Assembly (NCBI GenBank): GCA_932294295.1
Contig: OW028577.1
Span: 8,080,001 to 8,144,000 of the forward strand
Length of the DNA: 64,000 nt
Direction: 5' to 3'
DNA from: Alitta virens
Lineage: Eukaryota > Annelida > Polychaeta > Phyllodocida > Nereididae
Position numbers and translations under genes: made by a program. How positions within the stretch are numbered: the first letter of the stretch is position 1; each line of letters opens with the position of its first letter. The notes under the pieces are model-generated. The model had not been told where the DNA came from, did not search any database, and was given only the letters and a program-made list of their open reading frames with translations. Positions 1-13,159 of this stretch are shown here, one piece after another.

Positions 1-331
1 TCATTTAACGCAAGATGGCGTTGTTGCCTTCAGGGCTTCTCCGCCTGGTGTCGCTCGCTGCATCCCGTGGCAAGGGGTGAATGCGTTTGCTGGTAATCTG
101 ATGCTGTGCAAATGTTTTTACTCGTTTCGCTGTTAATTTGCTTGGTAGTAAACACGTCTGATTCAACCAGTGCCCAAGGCCATCCGTGATCAGTGGCTTT
201 ATACTCAGGAAGCAGACAATGACGAGCTTAATACAGCAATATAATGCTTCTTTTAAAGTTTTTTTTATTTAATACACTGGTTTATCAATAGCTAAACCTA
301 TGGATCATATGAATTGCTACACTTCCTATTA

Positions 332-334
<3 letters not shown>

Positions 335-388
<54 letters not shown>
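335..388. repeat. (TA)n microsatellite
   Basis: About 27 uninterrupted TA dinucleotides. A simple sequence repeat likely to be length-polymorphic. Confidence 0.97.
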
Positions 389-391
<3 letters not shown>

Positions 392-3300
392 TTTATTGCA
401 CACCATGGCAGACATAGGTGTGATACAAATAAATAGACGTACAGAAGTCATAATAAATTAGAAATGAATATAAGAAAATTGAAATGCAGTCTTTCAAGTC
501 TTTTAAATTTTCTCCAAACCCGTGCAGCTCAAGACTATTTTCTAGGCAGAGATATAGTTCCTTTATCATCCCTACACGATGCATAACTGCTTCCAGCTAT
601 TATTAATATATGTGATCTTTTTCTGCGTGTTTGGGGTGATATTTTCCCATGGAACTAGTCCATACTCTGATGCCCACATAAGGTGATTGGGTGCTTTTAA
701 CCAAGGACTGTTCCTACAGCTGTCTTTCAGTTTCATACCACTACCCAATTAAGTATAGACTGGATTCAACTCAATTATTGGTTTCCCAGTGGCTTCCGTT
801 AAACAACACGCAGACCAACTCATCATTCATGCTTTAAATGCCTCATAATTACAGGTTTGCTTTAGCTGTGGCCCACCGGCTACTAGTCCAGCTCCAAAAT
901 GACCCTGGTCACCACCAATCTGTAGCACCAGACTGGGAACACATCCATCAATGCTAACTGGAACTGTGCACTCCCACAGAAATGTCTCGCTGGATGGGCT
1001 CTTGTCGAAATGGAATGTCCTCCTTTTCCCTATTTACTGACATTTTATGTCAGGAAATTAGAGTTCCATCATTCATTTTAATAAAGAATCCTTGAGTATG
1101 ATGTCATGTCTTTTGAAGGGAGCACTCACTACTCCCTTACAATGCTTGCAATAAAGAAAGTGGAATCTGCAGCAATCATCTGAAGGGCCCACTACATTAG
1201 GTGACCCTATTGCAGATAACCGAACGCAGCAATTCTATTAAAGACAACAAGAGGATTTAGAGCCATGGTCTGTGTGAGGTTAGAAGAGCCAGAGTATACG
1301 GAGTATAGTCTATGGGTTGCTGAGCAAAAAGTCTTGGATGCTGCAGGTTGCGGATGACTCCATCCTTTACTTACATTAATCGTGTTTAGCTGGGAAATTG
1401 GGGAACCTAATGGCCCCCTATTGTGTTTAGGGCCACTGACCTGTCAGTCCTATCCTTCATGGCAGCCACCAATCCAGGGAACAAGTGTTGCCTCAGAAGG
1501 GATCCTAAATCACTCCATCGTCTCTTAAGTGATTTCCTGGCGTTCCTCTCAATTCCTGGTCCCCCTGCCAAATGTTTATTTCAGTGCCAGAGTATTTATA
1601 TTTGCTATTAGGGCTGCGGCGTTTGGGTGGCTTGCTCAAAGTGAGTCATGAAAGCGATTGTACTTTTATTCGCTTTTATCGAAGATAAATCGCTGTATTG
1701 TGTGAGCCCTGCTACTGCTGCTGCTGCCGCCGCTGCTGCTGCTGGGACTGACGAGATGTCATGATATTCAGTACTTCATAGAAATAGCAGGAATTACAGG
1801 ACTTAATTGGCAGCACATTCCTACATCTGCAGTTGATTGATCGCTCCATCGGTTGCAGCACGCAGATGAAAACATTCAAAGAGGAGATGCTTAAGATGTG
1901 ATGCAGGGGACATTTTCGTGTCATCGGTGGCGTATTGACCAGCTTCGATCTTCACAAGATGCCCGATGCATGTTTCGTGTCAGGGACATGGGAAGCTCTG
2001 GAAATATCGCCACAAAGCGTGAGCATTGACCTTGTGTAGTCATACATCAGGGGACGGGGCTGCGAGGGTGTCAGCATCCGCATCACCCTCGATCCCCTGC
2101 CTCAGCACCAGCCTCAGAAGCAGCAGCGCTTCATGCCTACTTCTCTGATTTTATGTCCACATCCTGCTGATGTGAAATTGTTCAATTATGGATCCTTTCT
2201 TTGGTCACTGTTGCCACAATTTGCTTCAGCAGTCGAAGTCTTCAAATGTTTGGCGTCTTTCTCTGCACTTGAAGCCCCCCCCCCCCCCCCCCTCCTATCG
2301 ACTACCTTTGCTTTCTGGGTTTTCTTGCCCGGTCTAGCTGCGGGTTTATGTAACCATACATTTCCTTGCAGTTTCGTTGTGCCACCTCTAGGCTTCACTT
2401 CTGAACTTTTTATTTAAAATCGCATCTTTAAAGTAGAATTAAAAACCAGACTCGCCATTTTTTGCAAGACACAGTGGCACTAGTGTTTTTATTGTGGCCG
2501 AGGGCATCAACACTGGACAGGGGTCACTGCAGTCAAGCTGGACACAGGAGGAGTCTTGAGTAATTGAGAGGCTGCTGTCCCTCGGTCCTTTGTTCTATAC
2601 AAAGTGAAGTTGGCCCATCTTCTTGATCAGACTCCACACGATACCACGGGGATGTATTTAGCAATTTATTACACAATAAAAATTCATTCGCTATTTATCT
2701 ATGCCATAGATTTGCATAGGAGTGCTGATAATCAAGGAGCATTAATGGTATCGTTAGACTCAACAGAGACCTGTCTGGCCCTGTATTCTTTACGATGTTT
2801 ACTGAAGACCTAACAGAATGGGGTAAAGATCTTCATCTTTCCTTATCGCCCATTCATTTTAGGAAGTCCTGCAGGTCACTCGCAACTCCCTAATAACAAA
2901 TGTGTCGCTCTGGACCCCGCCCTCTTTCCGCCTCATAGAATCAACTTTCTGAAAGGAATCTAATATCTCCCAGCCTTACTCATGCAAATAAGCAGTGCAT
3001 TTCACCTTCATGCGAGCCTGCTACCTTGAAAATCTTCCCAAATGACAAAATGTGATTTGAAAATGTTCTGTATAGCACAGCCATCAGATGACGAGGGTAT
3101 TTTGAGCTACATGTATCGTTTCCCTAAGGTCTATTGTATGCATTGACAGATATACTTGTAATTAAAGGCTTCAATGCACTTCGGTAATTACACATTAGTG
3201 AATTGGGATTTAATGAGATGACCCTAGGTAAAATAATTACTTGGGCATTTCGAAAGAAACCCACACCTGTTTACATTCATAATTCATAAATTAACCATTA

Positions 3301-6300
3301 AGCATACTCATGACCTGCCATTGAATCAGTCGTGACGATGTAAGATGAATCCCAGCTGCAGAAACACTAACATATCACATTAAAAATCTGATACTGGCCA
3401 CTAATTACATTAAAAATTGGCCCATTTCTGTCCAAGCTACGCCAAGACTGCGTTCAATTAAAAAAAAACAGGTGTCGTATAATTGCATGATAGCTTATTT
3501 ATCCTATTCCTACCATGTGTATTATCAGCTATTAGGCTCAAGTATTTCTAACCTCATGCCATACATGCAAGTAAATGGAAATATGCGTATTTCAGAAATA
3601 TTACAGCTAGCTTTTCCACATAAACATCAAACGTACCGTGTACCATATATTTGGTAATGGGTTTTAAACCATTTTGCATAATTATGAATATTATTCTGTT
3701 GGTAAGTGCTAATATTTGCCAGGCCCAGATTTTAGGCGACGCAAATTAACCAAATATTTGTATAGAAATGCCTTAGGTGTATCAAAATGTCTTTCATGTC
3801 ATCAGATATTAGTTTGTGTTTATGATATTGTTAGATAGTGTCTTTTAAAATAATAATGGGCCATCTGAATTTATGCTATATAGCAGCCTATTGACCATTC
3901 AGCTCGTGCGCATACTAATCATGCTGAAATGAGTCTGACTTTAATTAGTCATCGCTGACCGGGGCAGGGTGGAGGGTTGATCTGGGATCTAGGTCTATTT
4001 CTCAACCAGGGAAGCTTTAAGCCTTCATCAGGCCTGGATAGACTGCAGGATTGCTGTGTATGAAGTGAAGAGCGTCACTCTGCCCTCATGAATATTTGAC
4101 TCAGCGTAATGACGTCCACTTGAGGCAGGTGGACTTCTTCTGGGCTGACAACTACCAACAACCTGCCCCTATCTTGCCTTATCTTCTATATTATTCAGAG
4201 GCAATGAACAGTCATCGCTTCCCCTACAATATTCATTAGCACAAGACTGATAGAGTGACGGTGTCCCCCACTCCACTTCGGTCATTTTCTTAACGGTCAT
4301 TTGCTGATGCTAGTCTTAGACTGGTCATCCTAGACCAGCAGCTAGCTATCGTCCGGTGCCTAGAGCATCACACCCTAACTGCTACAGCTGCTGCTGCTGC
4401 TGTTGCTGCAAAATTTAACACCCCAAGTCTGGCTCACCGCATCTTGCGTAACTCTATTGATACCTTCCTGTTTAGCTGACAAGTTGACGGGGTGCACAAA
4501 TTAAAATGATCTCATTAAATGAGCAAGTCAAATGAGTTCCATAACAACCATGTTTCGGGACATGCTACACAGGGTGCATAATCTTAATTCAAATGCAAGT
4601 TCGGGGCAACACATGTGGTGTTCATTTGCAAAGGGTCACTAGCATTGATAACTTTCTAAACTTATCTTAAAATGTGAAATAATATGCAGATTTATACCTG
4701 CAGTTATGCTCTTAAGTTAGCTCTAATTGGGTGCCAAATAAGTGAAGCATTTCAAGGACACAGTCTGAATACAGAGTGTACACTGTACATTCTCAGTAAT
4801 TTGTCTTGGAAATGTATTAAATACAGTACTTATGTTGTCAATCTCAGCTGATACTAAGGTGTAATGTTCCTGTAACTATGTACCCCCCAGAGATTTGGAT
4901 CACCATGGGGAAACTAGAACACTGAAATAATGGTCTCTTTGGATACTGCAGCTGGTCACATGCTAAAAGGTCACTCTATATGCTAGTGGGACATTTGACC
5001 TTGAGTAACAGGGTGTACTGCAGGACCTAAATGACCTCTGTGACCTTGAGATTTACTTAATACCTACTGCGCATATTGTCATGGTGACAGTGCATTCTGA
5101 TCAGGGATAGATGATTGATGATACTTCATAATGAAATGTATTTTAAGGTATGGTGTGGATCTCCTGGTTACAAATTTTGGGATGAGATTTGCCAAGCTTT
5201 AATTAGTGTCGTATTTTTCAGTGATTGTCTTAAATATTCGGGTTATTGACGCCGCTGTTCAGTGCAAACTGTATGTAATGTATAAGATATACATTAAAAA
5301 CAAAATTCCATAAAACACCCAATTTCTTCTTCTTCGGAGTAATTCAAACGTATGTGTGTAGATTAAAAGCACTTTCATCCAAACCATCGCCTTCCCACAT
5401 TCAAAGCTCTTTGTACCTTTATTGGTTCAATTTTAAAGGTCTTTGTGCGAAACTCCATTTCCTGGGCTGGCTGGACAAATTACCTTCAATAACGGGAGTC
5501 TCCAGATCGCATTGACCAAAGTGCAATTCAGCGACGGCCTTCGGGTGCATTTATGGTGGCACTGGTGTTAAAAATTGCCACCAACGTACACAAGCCAACG
5601 AGTCCTAGGCCCATCAATCACCTGACAGGTTTTTATGAGATGCTGGGTAGTTTGATTTGTTGGTTGATTGGTTGGTTGGTTGGTGGGTTCATAACCACCA
5701 AGGTTATAGTGTGGGTCATTGATTGACTGCTGTACTTGTTGCTTTAGCGAGTCCATTCGCTTGTTTGGATGTTTACTTGTGCAATATTGTCATCTCAAAA
5801 AAAGGTAGATTTATATGTAATTAGGTTTATCACTGGCTTCACTTACAGCCTACCAGCGTGCATGCCAGGTAGCTCGTTTGATTGCAGCCATAGTTACAAC
5901 TTGTTAGCTTATTTTGTTGTAATTAGAACTAGTAAATTACCATCGCATACGTTATGAACTTTTGAAGTTTGCAATATGAGCTGACGTCGTGTTTGTCTAA
6001 ACACAGACTTCATGAAGTAATTACGAGTTCCCTGGGCGGCAAGATATGTGTTCTTGTTTCTGTAATTGTGAAGAATTCTTCTCGCTGCCCTGTTATCTTC
6101 TTCATTAGTTGGCTATCCAGCTGAGCTGCCGTTTGTCAGTTTCAACAGGCAAGGAGCATCAGAGGATGCTACCGCAGCAGCAGCAGCCTGCTCCAATTTT
6201 CACGTAATTTTCACTATGTCCTCATTAAATTGAGCCAAGCAAGGGGGCCATAAGCATGCTCTCCACATCAGTCATCCATCACCCTCCCCTCTATTGTTAA

Positions 6301-6489
6301 CCAATTAGATCCAGGCCCAAAGACCAGATCTTTACAAATTGCCGACTCAATAAAAGCGCATTGATTGACAATCAGTCCTTAATTTGATCATACTTATTAG
6401 CCAATCAGGGGCGTTCTATACAGTCCTATGGTATTGGCGAAGTACTGAGTATCGTAAGGGCTACGTGTGCACAGTATGTGAATTTTCTC

Positions 6490-6504
6490 TCTCTCTCTTT
6501 TCAG
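6490..6504 (+). promoter_or_regulatory. Splice acceptor before the 5'UTR exon segment
   Basis: A CT-repeat polypyrimidine tract runs directly into TTTTCAG with the AG at 6503-6504. This is the classic acceptor layout. It implies an upstream non-coding first exon whose donor I could not place. Confidence 0.7.
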
Positions 6505-6810
6505 GTATGGCAGACAGTGAAGAGGGGATTCTGTTGTGAAGTGAGAACAGAGCGTGACGATTCTAGCTAGCTAGCCCAGCTTGTGTGTGTTGGGAAGAGC
6601 GGCGCACTGCACTGGTGGCGCTGACTGTGACGGTGGGCCAAGGCAGCAGCCGCAACTGACAATCCAGCAGCGCTGCTCCATCACCATTCGCCTGGGAGGC
6701 AGTGAGCAGCGCAGTCCGCATCAGAGATGCTCATATCATGACCACTGGACACGCGGTCACTGACACTGGACAAGCTACTAGATCATGGATACCGAGGCAT
6801 AGTTGAACAA
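6505..6810 (+). other. 5'UTR segment of the protocadherin gene, with four upstream ATGs
   Basis: This lies between the candidate acceptor and the protocadherin start codon. All ATGs in it open short upstream frames that stop before the main start: 6507-6539 (10 codons), 6727-6741 (4 codons), 6738-6806 (22 codons, ending four bases before the main ATG) and 6785-6802 (5 codons). Such leaders normally reduce or regulate initiation at the main ATG. Segment boundaries depend on the inferred acceptor. Confidence 0.6.
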
Positions 6811-9633
6811 ATGGGCAACAAAAGGCAGAGAGTGTGGACGCTGGAACAGGCATGGCTAGCTTTTATTTTTATGTTACATATCAGTGGATTGCAAGCGCAG
6901 CAGCCGGCCAGGAGCAGATCACAGAGGGATGGGGAAACGGAAAGGGTTAGGGTAGAATACACCATTGTTGAGGAGGTGCCACCGAACACCAAGATTTTGG
7001 ACATAGGTAGGAACTCTGGCATGTTGGAGAGATACGGAAGAGAAGTGTTCGATAAATTAGAGTTTAGTTTTTTAAGGCAAAGCGAACTGGAAAGGGAGTA
7101 CTTTCAAATAGACAACAGGGGCGTACTCAAGTCCCGTCGACGTGTGGATCGTGAGAGTTTATGTGAACACAAAGCTCCCCTGTGTGTTGTTGAGTTTGAT
7201 GTAGCCGTCCGACCCATCCCTATACATTTCCTGGATGTAATAACAGTGCGTATTATCATAAGAGACACTAATGACAATGCTCCTGAGTTCCCCAAGTCTC
7301 AAATCGAATTCACCATCTCAGAAAACGTCATGCCTGGGGTCAGTTTTGTGGTGCCCACTGCCCGAGATCCAGACAGCGGCTCCTTCGGAATACAAAAGTA
7401 TGAGTTCTTCTCCTCAGCTGACACGAGGGACACATTCAAGCTCAAGGTAACTAATAGCACGGATGGAACGGTGGATTTGAGGCTGCTGCTGCAGAGTAAG
7501 CTGAACAGGGAACAGAGGAGGTTCTATAACATGCGAGTGGTAGCATCTGATGGGGGCGACCCACCAAAGTCTGGTACAGTCTTTATCAATGTGACAGTGT
7601 CTGACGCAAATGATAACAGTCCTAAATTCGACCAGCCGAACTATGAAGTCAAAATTAATGAGGATATTGCCCCAGGAACGATTATTCTGAGGATACGAGC
7701 AAGTGATCCAGATGAAGGCCCAAATGGTAGAGTGTCTTATAAGATATCCTCTGATTCAAGTACTAACATAACTGGCTTGTTCGCTATCAACAATAACACA
7801 GGGGATATTATAGTCATCGGGCAGTTGGATTATGAAAAAGTCCATGTGTATAATTTGTTAGTGACTGCTATGGACCAGGGGGCGGATGCTGTCCCTACGC
7901 ATGCGCGAGTTGTGGTCAGAGTGAATGACATCAATGACCACAGTCCAATTATCAGTGTGAATGCGTTGTCAAACTCAGGGCGAGTGGAGATACCAGAGAA
8001 TGCGGAGACAAGCCACTTCGTAGCCCATGTGTCCATTGAGGACAAGGATGCAGGAAGGAATGGAGAAGTCGTTTGCTCTCTCAACGACGAGCACTTCCGC
8101 ATCGAGCGAATCTACCGCAATGAATACAAGATAACGACATCCAGGTCCTTCGACAGGGAGCATAAGACGCTCTTCAGGATCATTCTTGAGTGCACTGACC
8201 AGGGCACTTATCCTCGGCGCTCCATGGCTGAAATAGATGTGGTGGTGCTGGACGCCAATGACAACAGCCCTGTCTTTACTCAGGATGTATACAGTATCAA
8301 TCTGAGAGAGAATAATTCGGTGAATGTGGCCATCCTGCGCGTCAATGCCACCGATGTGGACAGTGGGCCCAATGGCCAGATCATTTACAGCGTCAGTGAA
8401 GACGCCCGAGGGTTGGTCAAGGTCGATGAGGTCACGGGCATAGTGAGGGCCAACGTGGCCTTCGATTATGAGAAGATGCACAACTTCCCGTTCGAGGTGA
8501 TGGCACGAGACATGGGAAGTCCCCCTCGGACAGCCACGACGACCGTGGTCATCAACCTGTCTGATATAAACGACGAGGCGCCGGTCTTCTCCAAGGACAC
8601 TTACAACTTCGCTTCCTATGAGAATCAGCCCGTGGGCACGGAGATCGGGATAGTGGGGGCCAGGGACCCCGATGGACCGCCCTTTAACAGGGTCACCTAC
8701 AAGATTGAGCCACGTGATGACATCTTGGATGTATTCCAGATTGATTCAATCACCGGAAGAATCACCACTCGGCGGTTGCTGGATCGGGAGCACAGACAGT
8801 CTTATTCCTTCACAGTGCTCGGGGGCAACCCTGGCTACCCTCTGCTGACTAGCACGGCCACCGTCACTGTTTACGTGGCTGACGTCAACGACAACGCGCC
8901 TTTGATCCTGTTCCCCACTCAGGAAAACGACACAGTGCAGATGCCCTACGGAGCACCCGTGGGTTACGTCATAACGCGGGTGATAGCGCGCGACGCTGAC
9001 TTCGGGGGCAACGGAAAACTGTTCTATAGCCTCGCCAAGGGCAACCACGATGGCCAGTTTGGCATAGACCTCAATGGAGCTATTCGGGTGGACAGCAATG
9101 GCATTGACGAAAGAGACCCTTTCTATCTGATGATCGAGGTCAAGGACAACGGAAAACCCCATAAGACGGCTGTGGCTGAACTTCAGATCATCGTAAATAA
9201 AACGTGGATCTACAATCACGGGAACTACTTAAGCCATGCTCATTCTCGCTTCGGAATTCCCACGCACAACCAAACTATAGTGATTTCCCTCGCAGCCGCC
9301 ACTGTGTTCCTCATCATTGTGCTGGTCACTGCTATTGTGTTAATCAAAAAGAAACAGAGCCGTGGTAAGCGAGAGGAGTACCGCTACATGTGCCAAGTTG
9401 ACCTTGCAGCCCAACGCACTGCCAGCGGCAAGGATTCCCAAGACTCTGAGGCGGGGGACACACCCGACTGCCTCCGCTCCCCCCGACCCCCTCCCTGTCA
9501 TGGGGAAGACGACAAGCGCAAGAAGGAAGTACGATTCTCCGTGGAGGACGTCAACAGTGATTCCGAAGGGGGTCACAAGGACTCTTCCCATACTTCATGG
9601 AAGCCGGATGGACCTCACGAGACCCAGGTTCCG
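6811..9633 (+). CDS. Delta-type protocadherin, exon 1 (ectodomain, TM, proximal tail)
   Basis: This exon encodes residues 1-941 of a cadherin-superfamily adhesion receptor of the plasma membrane. Visible parts: signal peptide about 1-29 (hydrophobic core near 14-28); seven extracellular cadherin repeats whose linkers read DTNDNAP (152-158), DANDNSP (265-271), DINDHSP (373-379), DANDNSP (481-487), DINDEAP (585-591) and DVNDNAP (691-697), with EC7 ending near 797. These Asp-rich linkers, with DRE/LDRE and DxD-type motifs, bind calcium between repeats. EC1 holds the protocadherin-style cysteine pair C118/C125 in the loop after DRE. About ten N-glycosylation sequons are present. The TM helix is about 822-846. 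The tail has basic residues, SPRPPP, and KKEVRF (904-909), an RVxF-type PP1 docking match. An ectodomain encoded by one huge exon is typical of protocadherins; seven repeats match the delta-1 group. The exon ends CCG|GTGAGT, phase 0. The start was chosen because the next residues form a good signal peptide. Confidence 0.96.
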
Positions 9634-9702
9634 GTGAGTCATCTTTTCCTCATGACCTTTGACCTTTTTGCATCATCCCATTGTTCTTCTTCTCTTTATT
9701 AA
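9634..9702 (+). other. Possible read-through tail of exon 1 (short isoform)
   Basis: If the exon 1 donor is not used, the frame runs on for 22 codons (VSHLFLMTFDLFASSHCSSSLY region) and stops at 9700-9702. An ATTAAA variant poly(A) signal sits at 9698-9703, overlapping that stop. The product would be a 963-residue form lacking the distal tail. Vertebrate delta-protocadherins are known to make short-tail isoforms, but here the form is only inferred. Confidence 0.3.
9653..9665 (-). promoter_or_regulatory. Perfect DR1 nuclear-receptor element
   Basis: The + strand reads TGACCTTTGACCT, so the complement is AGGTCA-A-AGGTCA. This is the exact direct-repeat-1 consensus bound by RXR heterodimers and HNF4. 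It lies 20 bases inside intron 1, right after the main coding exon. Function is untested. Confidence 0.4.
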
Positions 9703-12700
9703 ATCGATGTCTGTGGCAGATGCAGCAAATGTCACGATTGTGGGAATAACAATCAATAGTCTATGTATGTATACAATCCACCGACGTATCTCAAATGTTT
9801 GACAAACAAATGTGAATATCCAATATTGCGAGCGGAAGATCTTCACAATCACAGGTTTAATTCCAGAGTCTGCAGGCAGCAGTTGCCAATAAGCAGCTGG
9901 CAGCTGAAGCCAGGGGCTGCACAATAGCATTCAGCTGAATTGCAATATCAGTAGATGCATTGCTAACGTTGCTCATTCAAGCCACATGTGGCCACTCAAA
10001 AAGTGAACGTGCAGGTTCTACATTTCTGTAGTGAAAGAATGAGGCAGAGCAGGGCCACCTGCATACAGGGGAGTCACGAACGAGTTCGATGTGAATAAGG
10101 AAGGTCAGGTGGGCCCTTGTCAAAGCTATGCTGGGTTGTACTTTGGAGACAGGCTTATGGCAGGCTAGAAGCAGGGCGAATTCAAATGGGATTTTCTTGT
10201 TGAAGTACGCGAGTCAATCAGAGTTAATTCTGCGTCTGTGTGGGTGCAAAGGGATGGCATTGAGAGGCAGAGCAGGCAGAGGTGTCTAGAGGTGTCTATG
10301 GAGCAGGGGGGTCACTGAGGCATTTAGGGACCACCCTAGGTTGATCATCTGCATGCGGTCCTTAGAGATGCTCTTGGGCCACCCCACATGTGTCATGGGG
10401 TCAACTGACATGTGTCGGGGGGTCAGGAAGGGCTCGGCTGCTGCCCCTTCAGCCTGTGCTGCTGGGCTGTCTGCCTGCCAATAACTATTTCCCAGGCTGA
10501 GTACCTAGATGGCTCTGTCAACACAACTGGATGCAGGAGCCTATTTGTCTTGATTTAAAGGCTTGGATCCCTGCAGGAGTCCTTGATGCCAGTATCCTCC
10601 CAGCTGTCCCAAATGGCCAGCTAGAGTACAACGACGTCTTGTAGGGAGAGGACTTTATTTCCTGTGGTTTATGGGCGATTAGGGCAAAGTGACCTGCTCC
10701 AGCAAATCAACACTGAGCTGAGAGGCTTCCTGATCAATGTGATCAATGGTTGGAGGTGAAAAAAGGGAGATGGGGATGCTGATGTTTGCTGCTATTACTC
10801 TACCCTGGGATGCATAGCATCTCCCTTCTGCTGCTGCTGCTGTTACTGTCTTGTCTATGGATGCTTAGCACGGCAGTGAATGGAGTCCCAATGCTTAAAT
10901 CACAGATCCAAAGTGGGACATGGGAAGTGGCATGGCCCCATATCGCTCTAGAGGTCCCTTGTTGGGGGGATTCTAATGAATTAAACCTAGTCCTGATAAA
11001 GCCAGGCGAGGTCAAGACCTAGGCTCCGCATGTCATCAATTAAAGGCCTTAACAAAAGCGAGAGACGAGCAGGGAGGTCACGGGTGTCCAACTGTGCAGG
11101 CAAATTTAGTTTATGTGCAGTAATCTGGATCTTGGGGGGAAAGGCATCAATGGGCAGGGGTCTAGAGGTCTTTTCCCAAGCGCTGTAGTTTGTCCTACTA
11201 CATTATGAGGGCTCGTGGAGTCGTGGCCATGCTACATCAGACAGCAAGCGACAGTCGCCAAGTAGGCCCGATAAGTGGGCTGCACAAAATTGTTGGCAAT
11301 CACTTTATGCAAATGAGGGACGATGTCCTCTGTTCTTTGAAGAACTGTTCGTGGGATGCTTCAAATATATCTGATAAGGGAGACTCGCAATCTACTCCAG
11401 ACAATTAGCTGTATAAATGCTAAAGAGCACTTAAACGTGAACAGACTCTCAATTAAACCGCAGCTTTTGGTTGAAATTATTAATGGTGTCTTTGATGGGC
11501 CTTTTTTCAAATCTTAAATGAGTAGAATTATCATGGAAGCAAAACATTTGCATTATAACTAAAACAACGCATGCGATGTTATTACCTAGCTCAGATATGT
11601 ATTTCATGCCTAGAATTGATAACATGCACACGGCGTAGCTGTTGTGAATTTCTAATCACGTTTGTATAATTCCCATAAGAATTTCCTGCCCCAGCTGCTC
11701 TTCAATGTTTCTGCTGTTTTCGAACAGAACCCTTTAATGCCAAGATATCGTCTAATGCTACTGTGAGAAAGTGTTTACAGAGGATGCCACTCAGCTGATC
11801 TGGGACTATCAATTGCTTCATTGTTGAAGAGCAGTGATGGATCAAGTCAGGTCCTACTTGAGATGGCTTTTTCGGCCATTAGATCACTCTTTAAGATTGT
11901 GTTACAAATTATCAGCTGTTTATATGAGCATCAAGAGTTACTCCTAACAATATGTGAAGATCCGTTAGTAGACTGATAACTTCTCATCTGGAGCTCTTGT
12001 AAAGGAGACTTTGTTGCCATAGCTACATTGGTTTATTTGTGTGATTTTGACATGAATATAATAATAGGTACGTGACACTTTTATGTCAACAACCGAAGTT
12101 GAACCACTTACAATTATGTTACCATAAGTCCATAATTTGATAGAGTTTAATTTATAAATCTACTATATTATGCAATTGTAGCTAGTGGTGAAGGCTATTT
12201 TCGGCTAGTAGTGACAGTAAAATGTACATGCTAAACTTGATGCAAACGGATGGAAAATGAGCACGAAATTACCATGGAAACATGAGTATAGCGTTAGATT
12301 TAGGCTTTCAAAATTGGATGCATTATTTTCGCTAGCTTTACAAAATGTAGAGCTGTATGTATTGTGTGTTTTACGTATTTATGCTATTGAGTTACTTCAG
12401 TGAATCTTGGAGTGAATTAAGCTGAATTAAGCCTAAGAAACATGAACCTGTGTTGAATTTTCTCTTATAGTCATGTAGGATTTTCGAGCTCTTGGGGATT
12501 GTCAATTAAACCCTGGTATTAGGCATCATTGTAGGCTTTTTATGATGAGCTGAAATTGTAACTGAATCCGTGTCTTAATTATGGTTCATGATTGCACTCT
12601 TGAATGACATTGTGGGACTGGCTTCACTCAAGTGACCTCTCCTCTTGTGCTTAATGGGAGTGCTTTCATTCCTCATTTCATGGTCCCTCAAATACCCAGA

Positions 12701-13132
12701 CTGCAGTTTCATGGTTTTCATGCAGTTCTAATTGATTCTGTGTCAGATATAACCGACTGTGAAAAGGTTCTTTTGCATGGAATTAGCATTGGGTGGCATG
12801 GCAGCATACTGGGTCGTTTCTTTAAGCTGTAAATGAGATGCACGGTCAATGTAATTGAGCACAATTCATTAGCCAGCTTTTTATCCAGCCCACAATATTT
12901 AAATCCACGAAGTCCCTGACATCTATCACAATTCATCAACGCTGCGCTGGATTGGTTTAAATACTTCCTAGGTTTAAGTCGTATTTCGAATTTAAAAAAC
13001 AAAAACAAAAAAAAAAACCTGTTTTCAGAACGCCCATCAATCTTACTAGATCCAATCTGAGACAAGTTAAGTGTTATCAAATAAGAGCTACTGCAAAGCT
13101 CCATATATCTTTATAGGTGTTGTTTTGTTTCT

Positions 13133-13159
13133 GGGGGTGGGGGGGGGGGGCGGGGTGGG
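13133..13159 (+). repeat. Poly-G tract, G-quadruplex candidate
   Basis: The stretch is almost pure G with single T, C and T interruptions, giving at least four G-runs of three or more. It is compatible with an intramolecular G-quadruplex and is also error-prone in sequencing. Confidence 0.7.

Larger units (their letters stand above)
1..6504. other. Upstream non-coding region (5' flank or first intron)
   Basis: No reading frame here has cadherin similarity or convincing coding character. Because 6504 looks like a splice acceptor, part or all of this stretch is probably a 5' intron, with the promoter and first non-coding exon either here or left of the window; I could not identify them. Contents seen: a (TA)n tract at 335-388, a CTG/CCG-rich run near 1714-1743, a poly-C run near 2277-2292, a CTG run near 4381-4408, a GGTT-rich patch near 5659-5686, and AT-rich blocks with many TAATTA-like words around 3160-3440 and 3900-3960. 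The last could be conserved enhancers, but that is a guess without alignment. Confidence 0.6.

Noticed and set aside
7104..9591. Several minus-strand frames inside the large cadherin exon
   Set aside because: They are shadows of the strongly supported + strand protocadherin frame and have no recognisable content.
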